Shown: positions 38,673-48,350 of the stretch, piece by piece
How the letters are laid out: every line of letters begins with the position of its first letter
How positions within the stretch are numbered: position 1 is the stretch's first letter
Source: Deltaproteobacteria bacterium
Lineage (GTDB): Bacteria; Myxococcota; Kuafuiibacteriia; Kuafuiibacteriales; Kuafuiibacteriaceae
Assembly (NCBI GenBank): GCA_020632995.1
Contig: JACKEN010000003.1
Coordinates: 248,001 to 312,000, forward strand
Length of the DNA stretch: 64,000 bases
Direction of reading: 5' to 3'
Program-made: the position numbers and the translations under genes
Notes under the pieces: model-generated
What the model saw: only the letters and a program-made list of their open reading frames with translations
Database searches by the model: none
Told to the model about the DNA's origin: nothing

Positions 38673-40439
38673 TCAGGGCGCGACGGTGGACGTGGCAGCG
38701 GTGGTGGCGGTCTCCGTGACCTCGGGCACGGGCTCGGGATCCTCCGCCCCCTCCCGCAAGAAGAGCACCTCGCCCCCCACCATGGTCAACATGACCTGCG
38801 CGGTCGCCAGGGCGTCCGGGCTCGCGGTGGTGGGGTCCACGCTGAGAACGGTGAGATCCGCAATGTAGCCTGCATCCAGCTTCCCCAGAGTATCCTCCTG
38901 GAATGCGGCGTAGCGGGCGCCGGTGGTGAAGGCGGCGAGGGCCTCGGCTCCGGTCAGGGCTTGCTCGGGGTGCCACCCGCCCTCGGGGAGCCCCAGGCTG
39001 TCCTGTCGGGTGCGGGCGGCGTAGAGCCCGAGCACCGGCGCCACCTCCTCGACCGGGGCGTCGCTCCCCGCGGCGAGGACCGCGCCGCTCTTCAGCAGGC
39101 TCTGCCACGCGTACGCGCCCTTGATGCGCTCCGGCCCGAGGCGCTTCTCGGCCCAGGGCATGTCGCTCGTGGCGTGGGTGGGCTGGACCGAGGCGATGAC
39201 CCCCTCGGCTCCGAAGCGGGGGATGTCGACCTCGGCCAGGACCTGGGCGTGCTCGATGCGCGGCCGGGCCGCCGCCGCGTCACCCCCGAACACCCGGTGG
39301 TAGACGTGCAGCACCGTCATGTTGGCGCGGTCGCCGATCGCGTGGGTGGCCACCTGGTAGCCCCGGGCGTGGGCGGTGCGCACCCGGGCCTCGAGCACGG
39401 TGGGGTCGGTGAGGAGGAGCCCCGCGTTGCCCCGATCGTCGCTGTAGTCGGCCAGGAGCGCCGCCCCGCGCGAGCCGAGGGCCCCGTCGGCGTAGAACTT
39501 CACCATCCGCACGGTGAGTCGCCCCGGGCCGGCGGGGTCGGGGATCAGCGGGTCCATGGCGAGGGCCGGGGTGAGGTCCTCCGCCGTCCCGTCGTGGGCC
39601 GCGTACACCCGGAGCCGCAAGGCGCCTTGCTCGTCCAGCGCCTTCAGGGCGGCCAGCTCGTCGAGGGTGACGCCCATGTCGTGCACGGTGGTGAGGCCGG
39701 CGGCCAGGCACTCGTCCTGGGCCCGCAGGGCAGCTTGCTTCAGCTCCTCGGGCCCGGGGGCGGGGATGTGCTCCCGGATGAGGGCCATCGCGTTGTCCAC
39801 GAAGATCCCGGTGGGGATCCCGTGCTTCATCACCACCCGGCCCCCCGCCGCGGGGCGGGTCTGCTGGGTGACCGCGGCCTTCTTCAGGGCCGCGGTGTTC
39901 ACCCACAGGGCGTGGCCGTCCACCCGGGTCAGGGCGACCGGGTGGTGGCCCGAGACCGGGTCCAGGTCCAGGGCGGTGGGGAAGCCGTCGTGGTCGCTCC
40001 AGTCGTTCTGGTCCCACCCGCGGCCGAGGAGCCACGCGCCCGGCGGGGCGGCCTCGGCCGCGGCGCGCACCCGGGCCTTCACCTCGGCCAGGGTCCGGGT
40101 GCCGCCGAGGTCCAGGGTCAGCCGGCGCTTGCCGAGCCCGATGAGGTGCAGGTGGGCGTCCACCAGCCCGGGCATCACCACCCCCCGCGACATCCGGATC
40201 ACCCGGGTCTCGGGGCCGATCCACGGGGCGAGGGCCTCCGCCTCGCCCAGTGCGGCGAGGCGCCCGTCCTTCACCACCACCGCGGTGATCGGGCCGGCCT
40301 CGGGGGCCGGGGCGGCCCCGCCCACCAGGAGCACCACGTCGCCCCGGGGCGGCGCGGGCGCCGCGGCGGCGGGGTCCGGGGGTGGGGGAGTGACGCACCC
40401 GTGCATGAGGACGCCCCAAAGGAGCCAGCGGCGACGCAT
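38673..40439 (-). CDS. Lipoprotein amidohydrolase (YtcJ-like)
   Basis: 588 residues from the ATG at 40439. It starts with a lipoprotein signal (RRRWLLWGVLMHGC), then a Pro/Ala linker. The amidohydrolase_3 domain is full-length: PGLVDAHLHLIGLGKRRLTLDL (HxH metal ligands), LGRGWDQNDW, TTVHDMGVT, MVKFYADGALGSRGAALLADY (the carbamylated or chelating Lys region), VATHAIGDRANMTVL, RIEHAQVL and GSDAPVEEVAPVLGLYAA. YtcJ-like enzymes hydrolyse amide/imide or formyl groups; the substrate is unknown. Lipid anchoring puts it in the periplasm. The huge extension of this frame to 42110 is antisense to dnaJ and not coding. Confidence 0.88.
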   Translation of the reverse strand: MRRRWLLWGVLMHGCVTPPPPDPAAAAPAPPRGDVVLLVGGAAPAPEAGPITAVVVKDGRLAALGEAEALAPWIGPETRVIRMSRGVVMPGLVDAHLHLIGLGKRRLTLDLGGTRTLAEVKARVRAAAEAAPPGAWLLGRGWDQNDWSDHDGFPTALDLDPVSGHHPVALTRVDGHALWVNTAALKKAAVTQQTRPAAGGRVVMKHGIPTGIFVDNAMALIREHIPAPGPEELKQAALRAQDECLAAGLTTVHDMGVTLDELAALKALDEQGALRLRVYAAHDGTAEDLTPALAMDPLIPDPAGPGRLTVRMVKFYADGALGSRGAALLADYSDDRGNAGLLLTDPTVLEARVRTAHARGYQVATHAIGDRANMTVLHVYHRVFGGDAAAARPRIEHAQVLAEVDIPRFGAEGVIASVQPTHATSDMPWAEKRLGPERIKGAYAWQSLLKSGAVLAAGSDAPVEEVAPVLGLYAARTRQDSLGLPEGGWHPEQALTGAEALAAFTTGARYAAFQEDTLGKLDAGYIADLTVLSVDPTTASPDALATAQVMLTMVGGEVLFLREGAEDPEPVPEVTETATTAATSTVAP

Positions 40440-40479
40440 GGTAGCACTGGTAGGCCAGAAGGTTTGGCGTATCAACCGT

Positions 40480-40508
40480 TTGACGAGCGTCGTGCGAGTG
40501 CCTAACAA
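40480..40508 (+). promoter_or_regulatory. dnaJ promoter
   Basis: -35 TTGACG (40480-40485), 17 bp, -10 TAACAA (40503-40508), then nine bases to the ATG at 40518. No Shine-Dalgarno. No CIRCE element or obvious heat-shock sigma motif was seen. Confidence 0.6.
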
Positions 40509-40517
40509 CCTTCGCCC

Positions 40518-41702
40518 ATGGCCGCGAAGCGCGACTATTACGAGGTGCTGGGGGTCGCGCGTGACTCCGACGCCCGCACCATCAAGACCGCCTATCGCAA
40601 GCTCGCGATGAAGTTCCACCCGGACCGCAACCCGGGGGATCACGAGGCGGAGGAGCGCTTCAAGGAGGCCGCCGAGGCCTACGAGGTCCTCTCCGACGAC
40701 AACAAGCGGGCGATCTATGATCGGGCGGGCCACGACGGGCTGCGCTCCGGCGGCTACAACCCCAACTTCACCGACTTCGGCGACATCTTCTCCCACTTCG
40801 GCGACATCTTCGCGGAGTTCTTCGGGGGCGGCGGCTTCGGGGGCGGTGGGGGCTTCGGCGGCCGCCCGCGCCCCACCGCGGGGGCCGACCTGCGCTACGA
40901 CCTCGAGATCAGCCTCGAGGAGGCCCACTCCGGCACGTCGAAGAAGATCGAGATCTCCCGCGCCCTCGGCTGCGACAGCTGCTCGGGCACCGGGGCCAAG
41001 GGCGGCGAGATGGCGGCCTGCGCGGTGTGCCAGGGTCGGGGTCAGGTGGTGCAGGGGCGGGGCGGCTTCATGATCGCCACCACCTGCCGCGCCTGCCGCG
41101 GGATGGGCCAGATCCCCCGGAACCCCTGCGAGAAGTGCGGGGGCCGCGGCCAGCTCGAGCAGAAGAAGACCCTGGACGTCCGGGTGCCCCCCGGGGTCGA
41201 CACCGGGGTCCGCCTCCGCCTGCAGGGCGAGGGCGACGCCGGCACCTACGGCGGCCCGCCCGGCGACCTGTACGTGTTCGTGGCGGTGGCCCAGCACGAG
41301 ATGTTCGTGCGCAACGAGGCCGACCTGCACTGTGAGCTCGCGGTCAGCTACGGCATGGCCTGCCTGGGCGGCGAGGCGCTGGTGCCCAAGCTGGGCGGCG
41401 GCGAGGTCGAGGTGGCGGTGCCGGCCGGCATGCAGCCCGGCGACACCGTCCGCATCCAGGGCGTCGGCATGCCCCGCCTCGGCAACCGCGGGGTGGGCGA
41501 CATGGTGGTGCACCTGACCATCCAGGTGCCCCAGAGCGTCGACCCGGCTCAGAAGGAGGCCCTCGAGGCGCTCGAGGAGGTCCTCCCGATGGACCCCGAG
41601 TTCTCCGCCCGGGGCCCCGACCGCCGCGAGACCAAGAAGCGCAGGAAGAAGGGCGGCGGTGGCCTCTTCGATCGGATCCGAGACGCCCTCGAGGGCGACT
41701 GA
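40518..41702 (+). CDS. dnaJ: DnaJ co-chaperone (Hsp40)
   Basis: 394 residues with complete type I DnaJ architecture: J domain with MKFHPDRNPGD (HPD at about 33-35), Gly/Phe-rich linker (FFGGGGFGGGGGFGGRP), a four-repeat zinc domain (CDSCSGTG, CAVCQGRG, CRACRGMG, CEKCGGRG), then the two substrate-binding beta domains ending VHLTIQVPQSVDPAQKEALEALEEVLP. It stimulates the ATPase of DnaK and hands over unfolded clients in the cytoplasm. No dnaK or grpE is adjacent, so this may be one of several dnaJ copies. A potential perfect palindrome lies 107 bp after the stop. Confidence 0.95.
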   Translation: MAAKRDYYEVLGVARDSDARTIKTAYRKLAMKFHPDRNPGDHEAEERFKEAAEAYEVLSDDNKRAIYDRAGHDGLRSGGYNPNFTDFGDIFSHFGDIFAEFFGGGGFGGGGGFGGRPRPTAGADLRYDLEISLEEAHSGTSKKIEISRALGCDSCSGTGAKGGEMAACAVCQGRGQVVQGRGGFMIATTCRACRGMGQIPRNPCEKCGGRGQLEQKKTLDVRVPPGVDTGVRLRLQGEGDAGTYGGPPGDLYVFVAVAQHEMFVRNEADLHCELAVSYGMACLGGEALVPKLGGGEVEVAVPAGMQPGDTVRIQGVGMPRLGNRGVGDMVVHLTIQVPQSVDPAQKEALEALEEVLPMDPEFSARGPDRRETKKRRKKGGGGLFDRIRDALEGD

Positions 41703-41988
41703 GCCGGACCCGGCTCGGATGGCAAGCGGAGCGCGCAGCGGGCGCCAGCCCGCGGAGATGCACCCGTCGGCGGCGCCCTGCGTGCGCCACCTGGGCATGG
41801 TCGGTGTACCGCTCCCGTACGGGAGCGGACACCGCCTGAGGTGGGACGGCTCCGCCGGCCCGGGACCCGATGCCCGGGAGTATCTCGGCGCGGTGGGCCG
41901 TTGCATCCCCCAGCGGCCCGCGCATGTGCTTGACATCGCTTCATGGGCCGCAACACGGTAGCCCAGCCATGCGCACCCGGAGACTGGC
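41703..41988. other. Intergenic region with a 20 bp perfect palindrome
   Basis: 286 bp between dnaJ and exbB. The sequence at 41809-41828 reads CCGCTCCCGT and its exact reverse complement. It could be a dimeric-regulator site or a hairpin; there is no T tract. A good -35-like TTGACA lies at 41930-41935, but no convincing -10 is found at 16-19 bp. No gene seen. Confidence 0.5.
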
Positions 41989-42696
<708 letters not shown>

Positions 42697-42699
42697 TCG

Positions 42700-43167
42700 A
42701 TGGCAGGTGGTGGCGGCCCCGGCACCGAGACCTCCCTGGACGACCCCGAGCTGGTCGAGCTGGGCAGCTTCACCGAGCCCAACATCGTCCCGCTGGTGGA
42801 CATCATGCTGGTGCTCCTGGTGATCCTGATGGCGAGCAGCACCGCCATCATGAACCCGGGTCAGGGGGAGGGGTCGGGGTTCCGCGTGAACCTCCCCACC
42901 GCCTCCGCCACCGACGAGATCTCCAGCATCACCGATGAGTTGGTGGTCGCGGTGCTCTCCGACGGGGTGGTGGTGGCCCGCGGGGAGCAGGTGTCCATGA
43001 CGGAGCTGGCCCGGATCTTCGCCGAGGAGGCCAAGCAGTCCGCCGCCCGTCTCGTCCTGGTGCAGGCGGATGAGCAGACCTATCACAAGCGCGTCGTCGA
43101 GGTCATGGAGGCCGCCCGCAAGGCCGGCCTGCACAACCTGGCCATCGCCACCAAACCCGAGGAGTGA
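42700..43167 (+). CDS. exbD: ExbD/TolR-family protein
   Basis: 155 residues starting three bases after the exbB stop. One membrane helix (NIVPLVDIMLVLLVILMASSTAIM) carries the essential Asp (VDIMLVLL). The periplasmic domain ends with LVLVQADEQTYHKRVVEVMEAARKAGLHNLAIATKPEE, the standard ExbD/TolR fold (x-D-x-x-x-Y-x-x-V-x-x-[IV]-[ML]). It couples the proton flux of ExbB to force across the periplasm. The N-terminal 25 residues are acidic (GTETSLDDPELVELGSF), somewhat longer than usual. Confidence 0.93.
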   Translation: MAGGGGPGTETSLDDPELVELGSFTEPNIVPLVDIMLVLLVILMASSTAIMNPGQGEGSGFRVNLPTASATDEISSITDELVVAVLSDGVVVARGEQVSMTELARIFAEEAKQSAARLVLVQADEQTYHKRVVEVMEAARKAGLHNLAIATKPEE

Positions 43168-43202
43168 AGTCCCGTGGGGCCTCGGATCCCGCTCGTTTCC
43201 GC

Positions 43203-43230
43203 TTGTCAGCGCGGGCCAACTTTGTATGTT
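43203..43230 (+). promoter_or_regulatory. Strong promoter of ino1
   Basis: -35 TTGTCA (43203-43208), 16 bp, -10 TATGTT (43225-43230). This is close to consensus. The transcript start near 43237 gives a leader of about 183 nt before the ATG at 43420. Confidence 0.6.
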
Positions 43231-43236
43231 GCGCGC

Positions 43237-43419
43237 GCTCACGTCCGGGCGGTCCGTGGACAGTCGACGAGCCGCTCACGTAGCTGTGAGACGGAAAACA
43301 GGGCGGGTTCGCAAGTGAACCTGCATTGAGCGTGGAGCAAGCGAGGCCGCGGCAATAGAAGGCTGCCCTGGACGGAGCCGAGGCGGGCGCGGGCATCATG
43401 GAGCGAGGAAGTTTTTGAG
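43237..43419 (+). promoter_or_regulatory. Structured 5' leader of ino1
   Basis: This 183 nt region has no ORF and several stems: CTCAC-GTAGCT-GTGAG (43275-43290) and GGTTC-GCAAGT-GAACC (43306-43321), followed by GC-rich segments and a Shine-Dalgarno-like GAGGAAG about 10 bases before the start. It does not match the c-di-GMP, SAM, cobalamin or glycine riboswitch motifs I can recall. Regulatory function is inferred from length and structure alone. Confidence 0.4.
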
Positions 43420-44502
43420 ATGAGCAAGATCAAGTTGGCCATCGTCGGGCTCGGGAACTGCGCAAGCTCCCTGGTGCAGGGCCTGGAGTTCTACAAGAGC
43501 GCGTCCGAGGACACCGCGGGCCTCATGCACGAGGACATCGGCGGCTACCGCCTCTCCGACGTCGAGATCGTCGCCGCGTTCGACGTGGACGCCCGCAAGG
43601 TGGGCAAGTCGGTCGAGGAGGCCATCTTCGCCGCCCCGAACAACACCACCGTCTTCCAGAAGGAAGTGCCCGCCACCGGCGTCACCGTGCAGATGGGCCC
43701 GGTGCTGGACGGTGTGGCCGAGCACATGGCCAACTACCCCGACAGCCAGGCCTTCCGCGTGGCCGACGCCAAGTCGGTGGACGTGACCAAGGTGCTGAAG
43801 GAGACCGGGGCCGAGGTGCTGGTGAGCTACCTCCCCGTGGGCTCCGAGGACGCCGCCCGCCACTACGCGCAGTGCTGCATCGACGCGAAGGTGGCGATGG
43901 TGAACTGCCTGCCGGTGTTCATCGCCTCGCACCCCGAGTGGGCCGAGAAGTTCCGCGCGGCCGGCGTGCCGATCGTGGGCGATGACATCAAGAGCCAGGT
44001 CGGCGCCACCATCATCCACCGCGCCCTCGCGCGCCTGGTGGGCGACCGCGGCGCGCACCTCGAGCGCACCTACCAGCTCAACACCGGTGGCAACACCGAC
44101 TTCCTGAACATGCTCAACGAGGAGCGGCTCAAGACGAAGCGCATCTCGAAGACCGAGTCCGTGCAGTCGCAGCTCGACCGCCGCCTCGCCCCCACCGACA
44201 TCCACATCGGTCCCTCGGACTACGTGGCGTGGCAGAAGGACAACAAGGTCTGCTTCCTCCGCATGGAGTGGAAGGGCTGGGGCGACGTCCCCATGCACAT
44301 CGAGGCGCGCCTGTCGGTGGAGGACTCCCCGAACAGCGCCGGCGTGGCCATCGACGCCATCCGCCTCGCCAAGCTGGGCCTGGATCGCGGGATCGGTGGG
44401 CCGCTCGAGCAGGCCTCCGCCTACCTGATGAAGCACCCCCCGAAGCAGATGCGCGACAGCGAGGCTCGGGAGCTCATCGAGAAGTTCATCGCCGGCGAGT
44501 AG
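43420..44502 (+). CDS. ino1: Inositol-3-phosphate synthase
   Basis: 360 residues, the size of the actinobacterial/archaeal Ino1 type (yeast enzymes exceed 500). The NAD-binding start is KLAIVGLGNCASSLVQGLEFYKSA. Further blocks are VAAFDVDARKVGK, LVSYLPVGSEDAARHYAQCCIDAKVAMVNCLPVFIASHP, VGDDIKSQVGATIIHRALARL, LNTGGNTDFLNML and SDYVAWQKDNKVCFLRMEWKGWGDVPMHIEARLSVEDSPNSAGV. It converts glucose-6-phosphate to myo-inositol-3-phosphate, for inositol phospholipids or compatible solutes. It has a strong own promoter and long leader, and is probably monocistronic. Confidence 0.95.
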   Translation: MSKIKLAIVGLGNCASSLVQGLEFYKSASEDTAGLMHEDIGGYRLSDVEIVAAFDVDARKVGKSVEEAIFAAPNNTTVFQKEVPATGVTVQMGPVLDGVAEHMANYPDSQAFRVADAKSVDVTKVLKETGAEVLVSYLPVGSEDAARHYAQCCIDAKVAMVNCLPVFIASHPEWAEKFRAAGVPIVGDDIKSQVGATIIHRALARLVGDRGAHLERTYQLNTGGNTDFLNMLNEERLKTKRISKTESVQSQLDRRLAPTDIHIGPSDYVAWQKDNKVCFLRMEWKGWGDVPMHIEARLSVEDSPNSAGVAIDAIRLAKLGLDRGIGGPLEQASAYLMKHPPKQMRDSEARELIEKFIAGE

Positions 44503-44605
44503 CCGCCCCGGGGGCTGGCGCAACGCCGCCCCCCACCCCCTCCCCAATCTCTACGTGCCCGTCTCGATCGCAGGGCCAGGCCACGCCCTGGTCCCGATCT
44601 GAGAT

Positions 44606-44656
44606 GGTTGAGAACCGTATTCCTCCCGATTTGAGAATTGAGACGGTCGAGAGACC
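44606..44656. promoter_or_regulatory. Two related dyads upstream of the sigma-54 promoter
   Basis: GGTT-GAG-AACC at 44606-44616 and GGTC-GAGA-GACC at 44645-44656 are similar inverted repeats about 39 bp apart, 110-160 bp upstream of the -24 element. This is where enhancer-binding activators sit. TTGAGA is repeated between them. The activator encoded downstream is the natural candidate ligand. Confidence 0.45.
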
Positions 44657-44674
44657 GGCTCGGTCCTCTCCATC

Positions 44675-44700
44675 CGGGATCCTTGATCCGTAGGATCCCG
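44675..44700 (+). terminator. Perfect 9 bp hairpin downstream of ino1
   Basis: CGGGATCCT (44675-44683), 8-base loop, AGGATCCCG (44692-44700). It could end the ino1 transcript or be regulatory. There is no T tract, so intrinsic termination is uncertain. Confidence 0.4.
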
Positions 44701-44766
44701 CCCTGATCCTCGCAGGTTGCGACGATTGATAGCGCCCGCCCGAGCGGACCGCGGGGCCCGGCGAGG

Positions 44767-44784
44767 TTCGGCACGCCGTTTGCT
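44767..44784 (+). promoter_or_regulatory. Sigma-54 (RpoN) promoter
   Basis: TTCGGCACGCCGTTTGCT has GG at 44770-44771 and GC at 44782-44783 with exactly ten bases between, and matches TGGCACG-N4-TTGCW at all but one core position. A transcript would start near 44795, just before the GTG at 44800. Confidence 0.75.
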
Positions 44785-44799
44785 CTGCTGATTCGCATC

Positions 44800-45020
44800 G
44801 TGAGCAAGGTGAAAGCTTGTATTCTTGACCAGCGGAACTCAACCCATCGGACCGCGCTGTCGATCGGGTTCGAGGAGAGCAGCGGACCGACCGAAGATCT
44901 GTTCGCAGAGCTTCCAGAGGTGCTGCTGGACGTGCCACACGAAGTTTTCCGCGGTATGGACACCAAGCGATCACGGTCGCGCGTGGAGGCCTACTGGCTC
45001 GCGCGCTCATGGGGGGAATC

Positions 45021-45024
<4 letters not shown>
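44800..45024 (+). CDS. Small hypothetical protein coupled to the sigma-54 activator
   Basis: 74 residues, GTG start about five bases after the predicted sigma-54 transcript start, stop overlapping the activator ATG (ATGA at 45021-45024). The sequence (VKACILDQRNSTHRTALSIG, DLFAELPEVLLDVPHEVF, ending VEAYWLARSWGES) matches no family I know. Third-position GC is lower than in neighbouring genes, so it could be a leader peptide or a recent gene. The precise overlap and promoter position are the main evidence for it being real. Confidence 0.5.
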
Positions 45025-46493
<1,469 letters not shown>

Positions 46494-46497
46494 CCGG

Positions 46498-47619
46498 CTA
46501 CGAATGCGGCGAGACGATCCCGTCCTTCACGAAGCGGTTCAGGATGTCCATCGCCTCGAAGTCGTGCATCGGGCTCACCTGGATGATCGACTGCACGGTG
46601 CGCTTTCCGTCGATGCGCGCGAGCAAGTAGCGTTGCTTCGCGCTCATCCGCTTCTGCTGGAGCGCGCTCACCTCGGCTGAGAGCACCAGCACCGCGTCCT
46701 GCGACAGCTCCGCCCCCGTCCCGTCGCGCGAGCGGTTCTCGAGCTCGTCCCGCATGCGCATGAACTCGGGGTTCGCGGGGTCCTTCCTCGCGCCAGCCTG
46801 GAGCTGGCGGAACGCGTCGGTGAACTCGCGCTTGTCCATCGCGTCCCGAGCCGCGGCGAGGTGGCCCTCGGGGAGGTCGGGGGTGAGGTCCGGGAGCTCC
46901 ACCGTGATGGACGGCTCACGCGGCTGCAGGACCCCGCGCTTGACGAGGTCCACCAGGCGCACCGCCACCTGGTAGTCGGTGGCGTGCAGCTCGAGGGACA
47001 TCGCGGTCACGTTGGCCCCCGCGTCGGCGAGCTCGATGATCCTCGCGTCGAGGCCGCGGGGCGGGAGGTTGGCGGGCACCCGGCTCTGCACCACCACGAA
47101 GAGGGTGCCGCCGCCGGGGATGAGCCGCTCGTACTCCTGCCAGACCTGAGCGCGCTTCATGCCCTCGGTGTGGATGTCGACCAGGGGCACCGCGACCTCG
47201 ATGTGGGGGTGGTCCTCGGCCGGGAGCCCCTCGGTGAAGCTGAAGTTGCCGGTCTTCCACCGCATCGCGCCGAGGAAGTTCTCGACGAACTTCACCCGCA
47301 GGGTCTGGATGACCTGCTCCTCGGGCACGATCCCGATCATCACCAGGATACGGCCCAACAGGACCTTGGTCTCACGCTGGGTCTGGAACGCCTGCTCGAG
47401 CTGGTCCTCGGTGACGAGGCCGAAGTGCATCAGGAGCTGCCCGAACTGGGAGCGCGGGCTGTTGGTGGAGGCCCGGGCGACCAGGCCCTCCTCGACCAGG
47501 AAGGTCAGCCCGTGGGTCTGGCTGGTGACGGTGAGGGTGCCGGTCAGGCGCCGATTTCCGAGCCAGATCGCCAGATCCGCAAGGGGCATGAGGCTCAGGT
47601 CCCCCTCGACGCGTCCCAT
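46498..47619 (-). CDS. DUF4388 (PATAN-like) protein
   Basis: 373 residues from the ATG at 47619 (MGRVEGDLSLMPLADLAIWL); the TTG at 47655 adds 12 residues. The first 110 residues are the DUF4388/PATAN core (GDLSLMPLADLAIWLGNRRLTGTLTVTSQTHGLTFLVEEGLVARAS...GQLLMHFGLVTEDQLEQAF), a domain frequent in Myxococcota and often linked to gliding, polarity or two-component signalling. A second copy-like section (LGRILVMIGIVPEEQVIQTLRVKFVENFLGAMRWKTGNFSFTEG) follows. The C-terminus has TPR-like helices (HLAAARDAMDKREFTDAFRQLQAGARKDPANPEFM) and a helical end. It is convergent with the sigma-54 activator. Confidence 0.85.
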   Translation of the reverse strand: MGRVEGDLSLMPLADLAIWLGNRRLTGTLTVTSQTHGLTFLVEEGLVARASTNSPRSQFGQLLMHFGLVTEDQLEQAFQTQRETKVLLGRILVMIGIVPEEQVIQTLRVKFVENFLGAMRWKTGNFSFTEGLPAEDHPHIEVAVPLVDIHTEGMKRAQVWQEYERLIPGGGTLFVVVQSRVPANLPPRGLDARIIELADAGANVTAMSLELHATDYQVAVRLVDLVKRGVLQPREPSITVELPDLTPDLPEGHLAAARDAMDKREFTDAFRQLQAGARKDPANPEFMRMRDELENRSRDGTGAELSQDAVLVLSAEVSALQQKRMSAKQRYLLARIDGKRTVQSIIQVSPMHDFEAMDILNRFVKDGIVSPHS

Positions 47620-47660
47620 GTTCAACTCACTGATACGATCCTTGTCTCCTGGCAACCCTG

Positions 47661-48350
47661 GTGCTCAGAATGCCCCCGGTGGGAGCCTCGTCGTCCAAGA
47701 AGAAGAAGCGCCGCGCCGAGGAGGCGGCGGCCGCCCCCGCGGCCGAGGCGCCGGCCCTCGAGGCCCTCGAGGAGCTGGCCCCGGCGCCCTACGTGCCGCC
47801 GCGGCCGATCACCCTGGCCTTCGTCGCCCTGACCTTGGCCGGGGTGGCGTACTTCGCGTCCGAGGGGGTGCAGGCCGCCCGGTCCAGCGATGGCCGCGTG
47901 GCGGGCCAGCTGCTCCGGGTCGAGCCGCGGAACGAGCGCCCGCCGGCCTTCAAGCTGAAGGACTACGACGGCAAGGAGGTCTCCCTCGACGCCTTCAAGG
48001 ACAAGGTGGTCTTCCTGAACTTCTGGGCCACCTGGTGCCCGCCCTGCGTAGAGGAGATGCCGTCGATGCGGCGGCTCCAGGCCCGCATGGCCGACGACCC
48101 CAACTTCGTGATGCTGGCGGTGAGCACCGACGACGACTGGGACGTGGTGCGGAAGTTCTTCGAGGGCGAGGCGCCGCCGTTCCCGGTGCTCCTCGATCCG
48201 GGCGGTACGGTGGCCAAGGAGTATGGCACCGTGAAGTTCCCGGAGACCTACATCCTCAAGGACGGCAAGGTCGTGGGCTTCATCATGGCCGGCCGCGACT
48301 GGGATCCCTGGTACGCCGAGGCCTACCTCCGCGGCCTGCTAAAGAGCTGA
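47661..48350 (+). CDS. Membrane-anchored TlpA/ResA-type thioredoxin
   Basis: 229 residues. An N-terminal basic, Ala/Glu-rich part (SSSKKKKRRAEEAAAAP) precedes one membrane helix (ITLAFVALTLAGVAYFAS), leaving the catalytic domain in the periplasm. The redox motif is NFWATWCPPCVEEMPSM. PPAFKLKDYDGKEVSLDAFKDKVVFLNFWATWC and the cis-Pro in KFPETYILKDGKVV are typical of TlpA/ResA. It reduces disulfides of apocytochromes or other exported proteins. GTG at 47661 or ATG at 47670 may start it. The tail overlaps the convergent TPR gene by 12 bp. Confidence 0.9.
   Translation: MLRMPPVGASSSKKKKRRAEEAAAAPAAEAPALEALEELAPAPYVPPRPITLAFVALTLAGVAYFASEGVQAARSSDGRVAGQLLRVEPRNERPPAFKLKDYDGKEVSLDAFKDKVVFLNFWATWCPPCVEEMPSMRRLQARMADDPNFVMLAVSTDDDWDVVRKFFEGEAPPFPVLLDPGGTVAKEYGTVKFPETYILKDGKVVGFIMAGRDWDPWYAEAYLRGLLKS

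Noticed and set aside
43237..43419. Known riboswitch (c-di-GMP, SAM, cobalamin) before ino1
   Set aside because: Conserved core bases of these classes are not found; kept only as an unassigned structured leader.
44675..44700. Definite intrinsic terminator of ino1
   Set aside because: The hairpin is perfect but no T tract follows and it is 170 bp past the stop codon.
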